From Paraburkholderia phenoliruptrix (GTDB taxonomy: Bacteria; Pseudomonadota; Gammaproteobacteria; Burkholderiales; Burkholderiaceae): a stretch of 64,000 bases of DNA. The DNA is taken from the NCBI RefSeq assembly GCF_902859825.1, contig NZ_CADIKB010000005.1, forward strand, positions 62,001 to 126,000, written 5' to 3'. Shown in pieces: positions 52,440 to 62,254 of this stretch. The notes under the pieces are model-generated. The model was not told the DNA's origin and did not search any database. It saw only the letters and a list, made by a program, of their open reading frames with translations. Both the position numbers and the translations under genes were made by a program. The stretch's first letter is position 1. Each line of letters starts with the position of its first letter.

Positions 52440-52467
52440 GGCGGCGCGACCTGTCGCGCGCGCCGCC
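52440..52467 (+). terminator. GC-rich hairpin after actP
   Basis: GGCGGCGCG (52440-52448) pairs with CGCGCCGCC (52459-52467) around a 10-base loop, 26 bases after the stop. No T run follows. Confidence 0.35.
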
Positions 52468-52693
52468 CCGGGCGCCCGTGCGAAACGGCGCGGGCGCGCG
52501 CCGGCACAGTGTATAAGCGCGAAACGCTCCCTATAATCGGCGCTGAATGGGGCGACGGAAGCTGTGTCTGGGAAGACCCGGCGGAGCAACAAAAAATTTT
52601 CCCGAACATGTCGATTCCGCTGGTCTTTCTTCGTCGTCTCCATAAGCGGCATGGCAGGGCCGCCCTCTGACCGATATTGACAGGAGACTCGCG

Positions 52694-53164
52694 ATGACGA
52701 TTCAGAAGATCACCCCTTTTCTCTGGTATTCGAATGAGGCCGAGGAGGCCGCCGCTTTCTACGCGGGCATCTTTCCCGACTCGCGCGTCGTCCGCGTCAC
52801 AGCGGTGCCGGCCGCCGGGTCGACGAAGGTCGTCGAATTCGTGCTGTTCGGCCAGACGTTCTTCGCGATGAGTTCGGGCGGCAAGGAGCCCTTCAATCAC
52901 GCGGTGTCGTTCCTCGTCAGTTGCGCGGATCAGGCGGAAATCGACCGGTACTGGGACGCGCTGCTGGAAGGCGGCGGTACGCCGGAGGCCTGCGGCTGGC
53001 TGAAGGACCGCTTCGGCGTGTCGTGGCAGATCGCGCCGGTCGATGTGATCTCGATGATGGGCGACCCCGACCCGGAAAAGGCCCGCCGCGCAGCCGAGGC
53101 GATGATGAAAATGGTGAAGTTCGATGTCGCCGCACTGAGGGCGGCATACGAGGGGACTGCCTGA
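52694..53164 (+). CDS. VOC-fold protein, PhnB / 3-demethylubiquinone methyltransferase-like domain
   Basis: 156 residues. It begins MTIQKITPFLWYSNEAEEAAAFY with the paired beta-alpha-beta modules of the glyoxalase/bleomycin-resistance fold, and the blocks FGQTFFAMSSGG, SWQIAP and the C-terminal AMMKMVKFDVAALRAAY fit the PhnB-like subfamily. Despite the family name it is not a methyltransferase; the function is unknown. AGGAGAC precedes the ATG. A TATAAT (52532-52537) upstream could be its -10. Confidence 0.85.
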   Translation: MTIQKITPFLWYSNEAEEAAAFYAGIFPDSRVVRVTAVPAAGSTKVVEFVLFGQTFFAMSSGGKEPFNHAVSFLVSCADQAEIDRYWDALLEGGGTPEACGWLKDRFGVSWQIAPVDVISMMGDPDPEKARRAAEAMMKMVKFDVAALRAAYEGTA

Positions 53165-53287
53165 GCCCGCGGCGCGCTGACCGCACGCGTCGCATAACGC
53201 GATGCGCGTTGCATGGAGCCGCGCCAGCGCATGCAAGCGTCCGGCGTGAGCGCCATGCGGGCGCGCTGCACGCAATCCCTCATCGCG

Positions 53288-54295
53288 TCAGGTGGCTTTC
53301 CAGCGCGCATCCGCGACGCTCAGCTTGCCGGGAATCAGCTTCAGCGCGCTGAATGTGTCGGCGATCTGCTGCTGGTAGGCGAGCGTCGCCTCGCTGATCG
53401 GCTGCACGCCGTAGCCGGTGCGCTTGAGCGCGACTTCGAGCGTGGCCGCGTCGAGGCCGACGAGCGGCGACAGCAGCGCCGCCACTTGCGGCACATTTTC
53501 GCGTCCCCAACTGTCGACCGCGTTCACCTCTTCGAGCAGTGCATTCAGCACGTGCGCCTGCGTTGCCGCGAACTTGCGTGCTGCGACGTAGTACTGCGTA
53601 TTGCGCACGAGCCCCTCGCCATTCGCGATGGTGCGCGCATTCGCCTGCCGTTCGATCGCGGCGAGATACGGATCCCAGATCACCCACGCGTCCGCGCTGC
53701 CTTGCACGAAGGCGGCGCGCGCATCGGCGGGTGTCAGGTAGACGGGCTCGATGTCGGCGTAGGTGAGTCCCGCTTGCTGCAGCGCTTTCACGAGCAGATA
53801 GTGGACATTCGAGCCTTTGTTGAACGCCACCTTCTTGCCGCGCAATTGCGCGACCGTACGGATGGGCGAATTCTGCGGGACGACGATCGCTTCGCCGCGC
53901 GGCGCCGGCGGCTCGCTGCCGATATAAACGAAATCGACGCGTCCCGCCTGCGCGAAGATAGGCGGCGTCTCGCCGACGGTGCCGACATCGACGGCACCTG
54001 CATTCAGCCCTTCCAGCAACTGCGGCCCGGCGGGGAATTCGAGCCATTGCACGGCGATGCCCTCGCTGGCGAGCCGCTTCTCCAGCGTGCCGCGCGCCTT
54101 CAGGACTACGAAGTTGCCGTATTTCTGAAAGCCGATGCGGATGCGTTTACTGTCGCCTTGCGCGTGCGCGGAAGTGCCCGTGAAGGGCGCGAGGGGCGCG
54201 AGCACGCCGCCGAGCGACGCGCCTGTCAAGCCGGCTGCGGCGCCCTGCAGAAGGCGGCGCCTGCGTGTGTCGAGCGAATGGTTGCGTGTGGTCAT
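53288..54295 (-). CDS. Sulfonate-type ABC transporter substrate-binding protein (SsuA-like)
   Basis: 335 residues. The N-terminus TRRRRLLQGAAAGLTGASLG is a twin-arginine-type signal, ending near AHAQ. The mature protein has the SsuA pattern: IRIGFQKYGNFVVLKARGTLEK, GETPPIFAQAGR, KGSNVHYLLVKAL and WVIWDPYLAAIE. It would bind aliphatic sulfonates or sulfate esters in the periplasm under sulfur limitation. No permease or ATPase lies next to it, so its partners must be encoded elsewhere. Confidence 0.88.
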   Translation of the reverse strand: MTTRNHSLDTRRRRLLQGAAAGLTGASLGGVLAPLAPFTGTSAHAQGDSKRIRIGFQKYGNFVVLKARGTLEKRLASEGIAVQWLEFPAGPQLLEGLNAGAVDVGTVGETPPIFAQAGRVDFVYIGSEPPAPRGEAIVVPQNSPIRTVAQLRGKKVAFNKGSNVHYLLVKALQQAGLTYADIEPVYLTPADARAAFVQGSADAWVIWDPYLAAIERQANARTIANGEGLVRNTQYYVAARKFAATQAHVLNALLEEVNAVDSWGRENVPQVAALLSPLVGLDAATLEVALKRTGYGVQPISEATLAYQQQIADTFSALKLIPGKLSVADARWKAT

Positions 54296-54513
54296 CGGTC
54301 TTTGCTCTCTGCGAAAAAGGTGGCCGCGCCGGTCGCGCCGGTCGTGGGTTCCGAATGCGCGACGTTAAATCGATGTCCGCGCAAATCCAACCAATGTTTG
54401 CGCATATGGAAAGCAGCGAATCGAAGATTGCGCGCTACCGCCCGACGGCGCGGCTGCGCCATACAGCGGGCAGGCGCGGCGGCCCGACACCTCGCGACGG
54501 ACCCACTCCCGGT

Positions 54514-55494
54514 TCAATGCGACGACACATATTCCGAGCCGGCGTGGGCGGGCGGAATCGCGAAGCTCGCGCGCATGCGCCGCGCCTCCGCAGCCGGTGT
54601 GAGGCCGAAGAGCCGCTTGAATTCCCGATTGAATTGCGACGTGCTCGCGTAGCCAACTGCATCGCTCGCGGCCTCCGCCGTCATGCCCTGGCGCAGCATC
54701 AGCAAGCGGGCCTGATGCAGGCGCGTCGATTTGACGTACTGCATCGGCGAAGTCTGCGTGACGGCCTTGAAATGCGCATGAAACGTGGGAATGCTCATGC
54801 CGGCCTCGCGGGCCAGGAGGGCGAGGTCGAGCGGGCGCGCGTAGTCGGAATGGATGCGGCGCAGCGCCTTGCCGATCTTGCCGAATTGACCGTGCATGCC
54901 GAGCGCCGCGCGCATGGCGTCGCCCTGCGGACCGGTGAGCACGCGAAAGTAAAGCTCGCGCAGCAGCGACGGACCGAGCACCGCGGCGTCAAGCGGCCGG
55001 TTCAGCGCGTCGAGCAGGCGCAAGACGGTGTTGCGCAGCGCGTCGTCCAGCGGACTCGACATCATGCTTTGCGGCGCCTGTGCGCGCCGGGGTAGGGAAT
55101 GCGCTTCGATTTGCGCCATGAGTTCCGCGGCGAGCCTGAAGTCCAGATGCAGGTAGACGGCAAGAAGCGGCCGCGCGGGCGTCGCGTCGGTCTCCATCGT
55201 GAAGGGCACGGGCACCGACACCGCCAGATAGTGCTGCTCGTCGTACAGATACAACTGATCGCCGAAATAGCCGCGCTTGCGTCCCTGGCAGACGATCACG
55301 ATGCCCGGGTCGTACAGCACGGGCGTCGATGCCAGGCTGCGGTCCGAGCGCAGGATCCGCACGCTTTCAAGCGCGGTGAGGTTATAGCCTTCCTTTGGAG
55401 CCAGCGCGCGCAGGAGCGCGGTCATGTCCGGGCGGTCCTGGCCAGAAGGTACGCGCGCGGCGCGGCGCGTGGTCTGCGCTCGTTGAATGCTCAT
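54514..55494 (-). CDS. AraC-family transcriptional regulator
   Basis: 326 residues from the ATG at 55494; a TTG four codons upstream is also open. The N-terminal half is an AraC-type effector domain (LYDPGIVIVCQGRKRGYFGD), and the C-terminal half holds two helix-turn-helices (LALLAREAGMSIPTFHAHFK and AASDAVGYASTSQFNREFKR). It is divergent from the SDR gene 94 bases away, the common AraC/oxidoreductase pairing; the SDR gene is its probable target. Confidence 0.9.
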   Translation of the reverse strand: MSIQRAQTTRRAARVPSGQDRPDMTALLRALAPKEGYNLTALESVRILRSDRSLASTPVLYDPGIVIVCQGRKRGYFGDQLYLYDEQHYLAVSVPVPFTMETDATPARPLLAVYLHLDFRLAAELMAQIEAHSLPRRAQAPQSMMSSPLDDALRNTVLRLLDALNRPLDAAVLGPSLLRELYFRVLTGPQGDAMRAALGMHGQFGKIGKALRRIHSDYARPLDLALLAREAGMSIPTFHAHFKAVTQTSPMQYVKSTRLHQARLLMLRQGMTAEAASDAVGYASTSQFNREFKRLFGLTPAAEARRMRASFAIPPAHAGSEYVSSH

Positions 55495-55588
55495 AGAAAC
55501 AGGCAAGAAAATGCCACGATTGGGCCTAAAAATGGCGATGATGGGAGAATAGTATGCACTTTCCGTTTAACTTCAGGAAAGGGATGTC

Positions 55589-56422
55589 ATGGCATCAGGC
55601 AAAACATTGCTCATCACTGGCGCAAGCAGCGGCTTCGGCCGCGCGTTGGCTCAGGAGGCGCTCGCGGCGGGTCATCGTGTGGTCGGCACCGTGCGCAGCG
55701 AGGCGGCATGCGCCGAGCTGGAGGCGCTCGCGCCCGGCAGCGCATTCGCCCGCCTGCTCGACGTGACGGAGGTCGACCGGATCGACGGCGTCGTTGCCGA
55801 CATCGAGGCAAGCCTCGGAGCGGTGGACGTCCTCGTGAACAACGCCGGCTATGGCCACGAAGGCGTCATGGAAGAGGCGCCGCTTGCCGAGATGCGCCGG
55901 CAGTTCGACGTCAACGTGTTCGGCGCGGTGGCGATGATGAAAGCCGTGCTGCCTTACATGCGCAAACGTCGGCGCGGCCACATTCTCAATATCACGTCGA
56001 TGGGCGGCTTCATCACCATGCCCGGCATTGCGTACTACTGCGGCAGCAAGTTCGCGCTCGAGGGAATCTCGGAAGCGCTCGGTCAGGAAGTGCGGCCGTT
56101 CGGGATTGCCGTCACCGCCGTGGCGCCCGGCTCGTTTCGCACGGATTGGGCGGGGCGCTCGATGGCCCGCACGCCGCGCTCCATTGCCGACTACGACGCG
56201 GTGTTCGATCCCGTGCGAAAGGCGCGTCAGGAGAAAAGCGGCAAGCAGTTGGGCGACCCGGTCAAAGCCGCCCGCGCCATGCTCGCCGTGATCGCCGTCG
56301 GTGAGCCGCCCGCGCATCTGCTCTTGGGAAGCGATGCGCTTGGCCTCGTACGCGCGAAGCTCTCCGCGCTGTCCGAGGAAATCGCTGCATGGGAGGCGGT
56401 CACGCTTTCCACGGATGGCTGA
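55589..56422 (+). CDS. Short-chain dehydrogenase/reductase
   Basis: 277 residues of the classical SDR family. The NAD(P)-binding TGASSGFG is at residues 10-17, NNAG follows strand 4, and the catalytic Tyr-x-x-x-Lys is YYCGSK preceded by the catalytic Ser in ITSMGG. AAAGGGA precedes the ATG. The substrate is not evident. It is probably controlled by the divergent AraC regulator. Confidence 0.9.
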   Translation: MASGKTLLITGASSGFGRALAQEALAAGHRVVGTVRSEAACAELEALAPGSAFARLLDVTEVDRIDGVVADIEASLGAVDVLVNNAGYGHEGVMEEAPLAEMRRQFDVNVFGAVAMMKAVLPYMRKRRRGHILNITSMGGFITMPGIAYYCGSKFALEGISEALGQEVRPFGIAVTAVAPGSFRTDWAGRSMARTPRSIADYDAVFDPVRKARQEKSGKQLGDPVKAARAMLAVIAVGEPPAHLLLGSDALGLVRAKLSALSEEIAAWEAVTLSTDG

Positions 56423-56508
56423 AATCTCAGCCTGCCCGCCGGCGCCAATTCTGAACTCTCGGCACGCGCTGCTTCCGGCATCGTTTGGTCAAGAAAATTA
56501 AATATAAA

Positions 56509-56521
56509 AATCAATGACTTG
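56509..56521 (+). promoter_or_regulatory. IHF-binding consensus site
   Basis: AATCAATGACTTG fits WATCAANNNNTTR at every defined position and is preceded by an A/T-rich run (56495-56510). It ends 24 bases before the -24 element, the usual place for IHF in sigma-54 promoters. Confidence 0.65.
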
Positions 56522-56545
56522 CGAAACGGCTCCCAAGGCCCGCCA

Positions 56546-56561
56546 TTGGCATGGGCCTTGC
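56546..56561 (+). promoter_or_regulatory. Sigma-54 promoter of the 2-hydroxycarboxylate transporter gene
   Basis: TTGGCATG-GGCC-TTGC has GG at 56548-56549 and GC at 56560-56561, the exact -24/-12 spacing. Predicted transcription start is near 56573. Confidence 0.7.
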
Positions 56562-56845
56562 CTTATAGGCATCCACGAGCGCCCCGAGCGCAATTCACAA
56601 GACCCCTCACGGAGACAGTCATGACCCTGCACACGCCTCGCCGGCCTGCGCGACGCTGACCCGGCGCGCTCCATTTCAGCTTTCCCTTCGGGGTTTCAGC
56701 CGATCAGGCACGCCTGGCTCGAAGAGCCTCAGCCGGATGCGCCGAGATTCGCAATGAAAAACCCGCCATGAAGCCCGCATTGCAACCCGCATTGAAACGC
56801 GACGCCGCCACGCGACTGCGGCGCGCCCAAGCAAGGAGACACGTT

Positions 56846-58240
56846 TTGTCCACACCCGCCCATATCCACGATCCTGCGCGCCCGACGCCCACGCCCGCAG
56901 CCGCGAATGCGTCCAGCGCGTCCGGCGCGACCCATGCGTCCACCCGATTCTGGCCCGAAGGCTGGTGGAAGCTGATGGAATACCGCGTCGGCATCATTCC
57001 CTTGCCGGTCTATTTCATTCTGCTCGCGCTGATCGTCGGCTTTGCGGTGACGGGCAAAATGCCGGGCGAGATTTCCATGGCGATTGCCGTGCTCGCGTTC
57101 TTCGGTTTCACCTGCGCCGAATTGGGCAAGCGTTTGCCGCTTCTGCGCAATATCGGCGCGGCGGCGATTTGCGCGACCTTCGTGCCTTCGGCGCTCACGT
57201 ATTACCACGTGCTGCCGAAGCCGATCCTGCATCTCACGACCGAATTCACCAAGTCGACCAATTTCCTGTATCTGTTCATTGCGTCGATTATCGTCGGCAG
57301 CATTCTGAGCATGGACCGGCGCGTGCTGATCAGAGGCTTCGTGAAGATCTTCGTGCCGCTCGCGCTCGGATCGCTCGCTGCCGCCGTAATCGGCATTGCG
57401 GTCGGCTCGGCATTCGGCCTTGGCGCACGCCATACGCTGCTCTATATCGTCGTGCCGATCATGGCGGGCGGTGTCGGCGAAGGCGCGATTCCGCTCTCGA
57501 TCGGCTATTCGGAAATCATGCATCTGCCGCAGGGCGAACTCTTTGCGCAGGTTCTTCCGCCCGTCATGCTGGGCAGCCTTACCGCGATCATCCTGTCGGG
57601 GGCGCTCGACATGCTGGGCAAGCGCTTTCCGCATCTCACCGGCGAGGGCCGTCTGCAAGTCGGCGAGACCGACGAAATGGCACCCGCCGAAGAGGAAATC
57701 CGCGGCCATATCGACGTCACGCACATCGCGGCGGCCGGCATCACGGCGATCACGCTGTATCTGCTCGGCCTGATGTGCCGCAACCTGTTCGGCCTGCCCG
57801 CGCCGGTCGCGATGCTGTTTCTCGCGGTGTTGGTCAAGCTCGCGCGCGCGGTGTCGCCGCCGTTGCAGGAGGGCGCGTTCGTCGTCTACAAGTTCTTCTC
57901 GACCGCGGTGACGTATCCGCTGCTGTTTGCCATCGGCGTGGCGATGACGCCGTGGGACAAGTTGACCGCCGCGTTCACCATCGCCAATATCGTGACGATC
58001 GTCGCCACCGTGGCGACGCTGATGGGCACCGGTTTTCTGGTTGCCCGCAAACTTAAGATGTACCCTATCGACACCGCGATCGTGAACGCATGTCACAGCG
58101 GGCAGGGCGGCACCGGCGACGTCGCGATCCTCACGGCGGCCAACCGCATGCAACTGATGCCGTTCGCGCAGATCGCCACGCGCATCGGCGGCGCAATCGT
58201 CGTCACGGTCACGCTGATCGCGCTCGCGCATGGGGTGTGA
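56846..58240 (+). CDS. 2-hydroxycarboxylate transporter (CitS/MleP family)
   Basis: 464 residues from a TTG at 56846 with AAGGAG 7 bases upstream; an ATG at 56768 is open but has no ribosome-binding site and adds only basic low-complexity residues. It has about eleven membrane segments. Both reentrant-loop signatures of the family are present: AGGVGEGAIPLS and HSGQGGTGDVAIL. Members exchange or symport citrate, malate or lactate with Na+ or H+. A sigma-54 promoter precedes it, and a two-component system able to act on sigma-54 follows. Confidence 0.92.
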   Translation: MSTPAHIHDPARPTPTPAAANASSASGATHASTRFWPEGWWKLMEYRVGIIPLPVYFILLALIVGFAVTGKMPGEISMAIAVLAFFGFTCAELGKRLPLLRNIGAAAICATFVPSALTYYHVLPKPILHLTTEFTKSTNFLYLFIASIIVGSILSMDRRVLIRGFVKIFVPLALGSLAAAVIGIAVGSAFGLGARHTLLYIVVPIMAGGVGEGAIPLSIGYSEIMHLPQGELFAQVLPPVMLGSLTAIILSGALDMLGKRFPHLTGEGRLQVGETDEMAPAEEEIRGHIDVTHIAAAGITAITLYLLGLMCRNLFGLPAPVAMLFLAVLVKLARAVSPPLQEGAFVVYKFFSTAVTYPLLFAIGVAMTPWDKLTAAFTIANIVTIVATVATLMGTGFLVARKLKMYPIDTAIVNACHSGQGGTGDVAILTAANRMQLMPFAQIATRIGGAIVVTVTLIALAHGV

Positions 58241-58310
58241 CGCGTCGCGCTCCGGTGCGGCGCGCGCGCGGCGTTGTCGTGCACTGGGTCATCGCGAGGT
58301 CGTACATCAA

Positions 58311-60168
58311 GTGAAAATAAGAGGGATACCGCTGTGGGCGTGGGCGGTTGCGGCCTTGCTGTATGTCGGCATGGCCGCGGCGGCGCTCGAACTCGCCTGG
58401 AACCGCGCGATCGACGCGCTCGCCGAGGCAGGCGCCCATCAGCTCGATCTATACGGCGCGAGCCTGAAAAGCGAACTCGGCCGCTTCGAGACGATGCCCG
58501 CCATCGTCGCGCGACAGGACAGCGTGCGCGCGTTGCTCGAAGCCGGACCGCGCGCCACTGCTGCGCTTTTGCACAGCGTCAATACTTATCTGGAAGCCGT
58601 GAATCAGGAGGCGGGCAGCGTCGCCGTGGATGTGATCGACCTGCAAGGCTCGGTGATCGCCGCAAGCAACTGGAATCAGCCGGTCAGCTTTGTCGGCACC
58701 AACGTCTCGTACCGGCCTTACTTCAAGGACGCGCTCGCGCAGGGCGCGGGGCGCTTTTTCGGCATCGGCACCAATACCGGTATCCCGGGGCTTTATTTCG
58801 CGAGTGCCGTGCGCGACGGCGGCACGCCGATCGGCGCTGCCGCGATCAAGATCAGCGTCGACGAACTGGAGTCGGCGTGGCGTCGTCCCAATGAAGCGGC
58901 GATGGTGATCGACCGCAATGGCGTGATCGTTATCTCGACGGTCGCCGCGTGGAAGTTCACCGCGCTGCGGCCCATCACCGCCCAGCAGCAGCGCGAGATT
59001 CAGGCATCGCGCCAATACGCGGGGCGCAACGTCGAGCCGCTGCGGTACACGCGTATCGGCGACTGGGGCGCGGGCGCGTGGCTCGGCCGTTTTCCGGATC
59101 CGCACCGCCCGGGGCATACCACGCGTTATCTCGTCATGTCGCGGCCCGCGCCGCAGGCGGGCGACTCGATCATGGTGCTGCTCGATGTCGCGGGCGCCCG
59201 TCGTCAGCAGGAACTCGCGCTCGGCTTCGTGACGGGCGGCTTTCTGATCGCGGGGCTCTATGCGCTGTACGCGGTGCAGCGCCGCCGCACGATAGCGGAG
59301 AAGCTGAAAGCGCAGGACGCGTTGCGCCGCGCGAACGACGAACTGGAGGCGACCGTCGCGCAGCGAACCGCGGCGCTCACACAAACCAATGAACGCATGC
59401 AGCAGGAAATCGCCGAACGCAAACGAACTGAAGCGCGCCTGCGCGAATCGCAGCAGGAAGTCGTGCATGCGGGCAAGCTCGCGGTGCTCGGGCAGATGGC
59501 CGCGGGTCTCACGCACGAATTGAGTCAGCCGCTTGTTGCCATCCGCACGCTGTGCGACAACGCGCGCACATTTTTTGAACGCGACCAGCCGGCGCAAGCC
59601 ATTGCCAACCTCGAACGGGTATCGCGTCTCGTCGACAACATGGCCACGCTCACCGGCGAACTCAAGGCCTTTGCGCGCAAGCCGGTGGTCGAGCGCGTTG
59701 CCGTGTCGCTGAACGAAGCGGTGGCGCACGCGCGGCTCATCTACGATGCGCGGATTCGCAGCGAGGCCGTGCAGGTCGACGTGCGCATCCCGCCGGGCAC
59801 ATTCGTGTGCGCGGAGGCGAGCCAGTTGCAGCAGGTCGTGGTCAATCTGCTCGGCAATGCGCTCGACGCGGTCCGCGACGAAGCAAAACGCGTGATCGTG
59901 CTGGACGCCGTCGAGTCCGACGACACGGGCCGCGTGCTGTTTTCGATTGCCGACAGTGGCACGGGCATCGCACAGGAAGTGCTCGATCATCTGTTCGAAC
60001 CGTTCGTCACGACGAAGCCGCGAGGCCACGGCCTCGGGCTCGGGCTTGCGATCACCTCGCGCATCGTCGAAGCGTTCGGCGCGAAGATCTGGGCCGTCAA
60101 TCGCGAGGATGGCGGCGCGCGCTTCAATATCGAGTTTGCGTCAGCAAAGTCAGCAAAGGGAGTCGTCG

Positions 60169-60179
<11 letters not shown>
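58311..60179 (+). CDS. DctB-like sensor histidine kinase
   Basis: 622 residues from the GTG at 58311. Membrane helix 1 (8-30), a periplasmic double-Cache sensor region (about 31-300, with SYRPYFKDAL as in dicarboxylate sensors), membrane helix 2 (302-323), a coiled coil (325-385), then the kinase core: phosphoacceptor His402 in GLTHELSQPL, N-box QQVVVNLLGNALDAV and G-boxes DSGTGI and GLGLGLAI. It probably senses the hydroxy- or dicarboxylate taken up by the upstream transporter. It overlaps the regulator gene by 11 bases. Confidence 0.92.
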
Positions 60180-61554
<1,375 letters not shown>

Positions 61555-61561
61555 CGCCAGC

Positions 61562-61927
61562 ATGGACCGCATACCGCTCATCGGCCAGGAGCCCGTCGAA
61601 GGCGCCATTCAGGGCTATGTGATCAAAGGCGTCACGCACGCGCAGAGGAGTTTCCGGCCTGGCGACTGGCCCGAACGTCTGACCGGCGTCATCACGCTGT
61701 TCGTGGGCGAGCGGCGGCCGGGCATTCATATCGCGTGCACGCGCCTTGCGATGCCTGTCGTCGATGCCGGCACGAAATGCCTGTTCGTTTCTGAGGAACT
61801 GCGCGCGGTGTGCGCCGACGCGTTCGACTTCGTCATGCGCTTCGCGCGGGACAACGATTTGCCTGTTGAAACGCGCCGCGCGCAAAGGCTCGCTTCGGCC
61901 GAAGTCTTCGGCGAAGAAGCGTCCTGA
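61562..61927 (+). CDS. DUF3579 domain-containing protein
   Basis: 121 residues, starting 7 bases after the response regulator stop, so probably in the same operon; GGGAGG overlaps the end of that gene. The sequence matches the small betaproteobacterial DUF3579 family (YVIKGVTHAQRSFRPGDWPE, then ITLFVGERRPGIH). Function unknown; no catalytic motif is visible. Its place after a DctBD-like pair may mean only read-through transcription. Confidence 0.85.
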   Translation: MDRIPLIGQEPVEGAIQGYVIKGVTHAQRSFRPGDWPERLTGVITLFVGERRPGIHIACTRLAMPVVDAGTKCLFVSEELRAVCADAFDFVMRFARDNDLPVETRRAQRLASAEVFGEEAS

Positions 61928-61961
61928 GCCTGGCGCTCGCGACGCCCCGTTGCTGTGAAAG

Positions 61962-61978
61962 CGCACCATCGCTGTGCT
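61962..61978. promoter_or_regulatory. NtrC-like enhancer site 1
   Basis: CGCACC-ATCGC-TGTGCT keeps the spacing of the NtrC consensus TGCACC-N5-GGTGCA and matches 9 of 12 defined bases. Its centre is about 120 bases upstream of the predicted start. Confidence 0.45.
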
Positions 61979-62064
61979 TTCACGCGTCAAAACACATCGC
62001 GCCAGTCGCGCGGTGACCGGCGCTTTTGCCCCGCGAAACCCTTGAATGCGCCACGCGCCGCGCA

Positions 62065-62080
62065 TGGCATAGCCTTTGCA
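62065..62080 (+). promoter_or_regulatory. Sigma-54 promoter of the nitrate/nitrite transporter gene
   Basis: TGGCAT-AGCCT-TTGCA with GG at 62066-62067 and GC at 62078-62079, exact -24/-12 spacing. Predicted start near 62091. Confidence 0.75.
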
Positions 62081-62116
62081 TAGTCGCTCACGTAACGTGA
62101 TGCAACCTGATGCAAA

Positions 62117-62240
62117 GGATCAAAGGCGATCCTCCTGCCTGCACGCGTAAGCGCACACTCATAGCAGCACTCCACCAGCAGCTTGGACAACGGCGTCCCC
62201 TGGAACCAGTCATCCGACCGGTTCCGCGGGACGCTTTTTT
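62117..62240 (+). promoter_or_regulatory. ANTAR (NasR/NasT-type) antitermination leader with terminator, copy 1
   Basis: Hairpin P1 is GGATC (62117-62121), hexaloop AAAGGC, GATCC (62128-62132). Hairpin P2 is GGAC (62185-62188), hexaloop AACGGC, GTCC (62195-62198). Both loops have A at position 1 and G at position 4. The terminator arm GCGTCCC (62193-62199) overlaps P2 and pairs with GGGACGC (62228-62234), extended by GGAACC/GGTTCC inside, and is followed by T6. P2 and terminator are mutually exclusive. Confidence 0.85.
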
Positions 62241-62254
62241 GTTTCGGAACCACG

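Larger units (their letters stand above)
56423..56845. other. Regulatory region of the 2-hydroxycarboxylate transporter gene
   Basis: These 423 bases contain an IHF consensus site (56509-56521), a sigma-54 promoter (56546-56561) and a leader of about 270 nt. In the leader a 12-codon frame (56621-56659, Arg-rich, GGAG 6 bases upstream) and a small GGCTC/GAGCC hairpin (56716-56728) are visible. No other gene is seen. Confidence 0.6.
61928..62254. other. Regulatory region of the nitrate/nitrite transporter gene
   Basis: These 327 bases hold an NtrC-like site (61962-61978) inside a longer inverted repeat (GTGAAAGC 61955-61962 and GCTTTCAC 61976-61983), a sigma-54 promoter (62065-62080) and a two-hairpin antitermination leader (62117-62240). 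No gene is seen. Confidence 0.65.

Noticed and set aside
52425..52670. 81-codon frame between actP and the VOC gene
   Set aside because: It crosses the actP hairpin and a likely -10 element, has no start signal and no recognisable protein features.
56535..56559. Hairpin AAGGCCC/GGGCCTT as terminator of the SDR gene
   Set aside because: It overlaps a well-spaced sigma-54 promoter, lacks a T run, and the symmetry is probably incidental; weak terminator function cannot be excluded.
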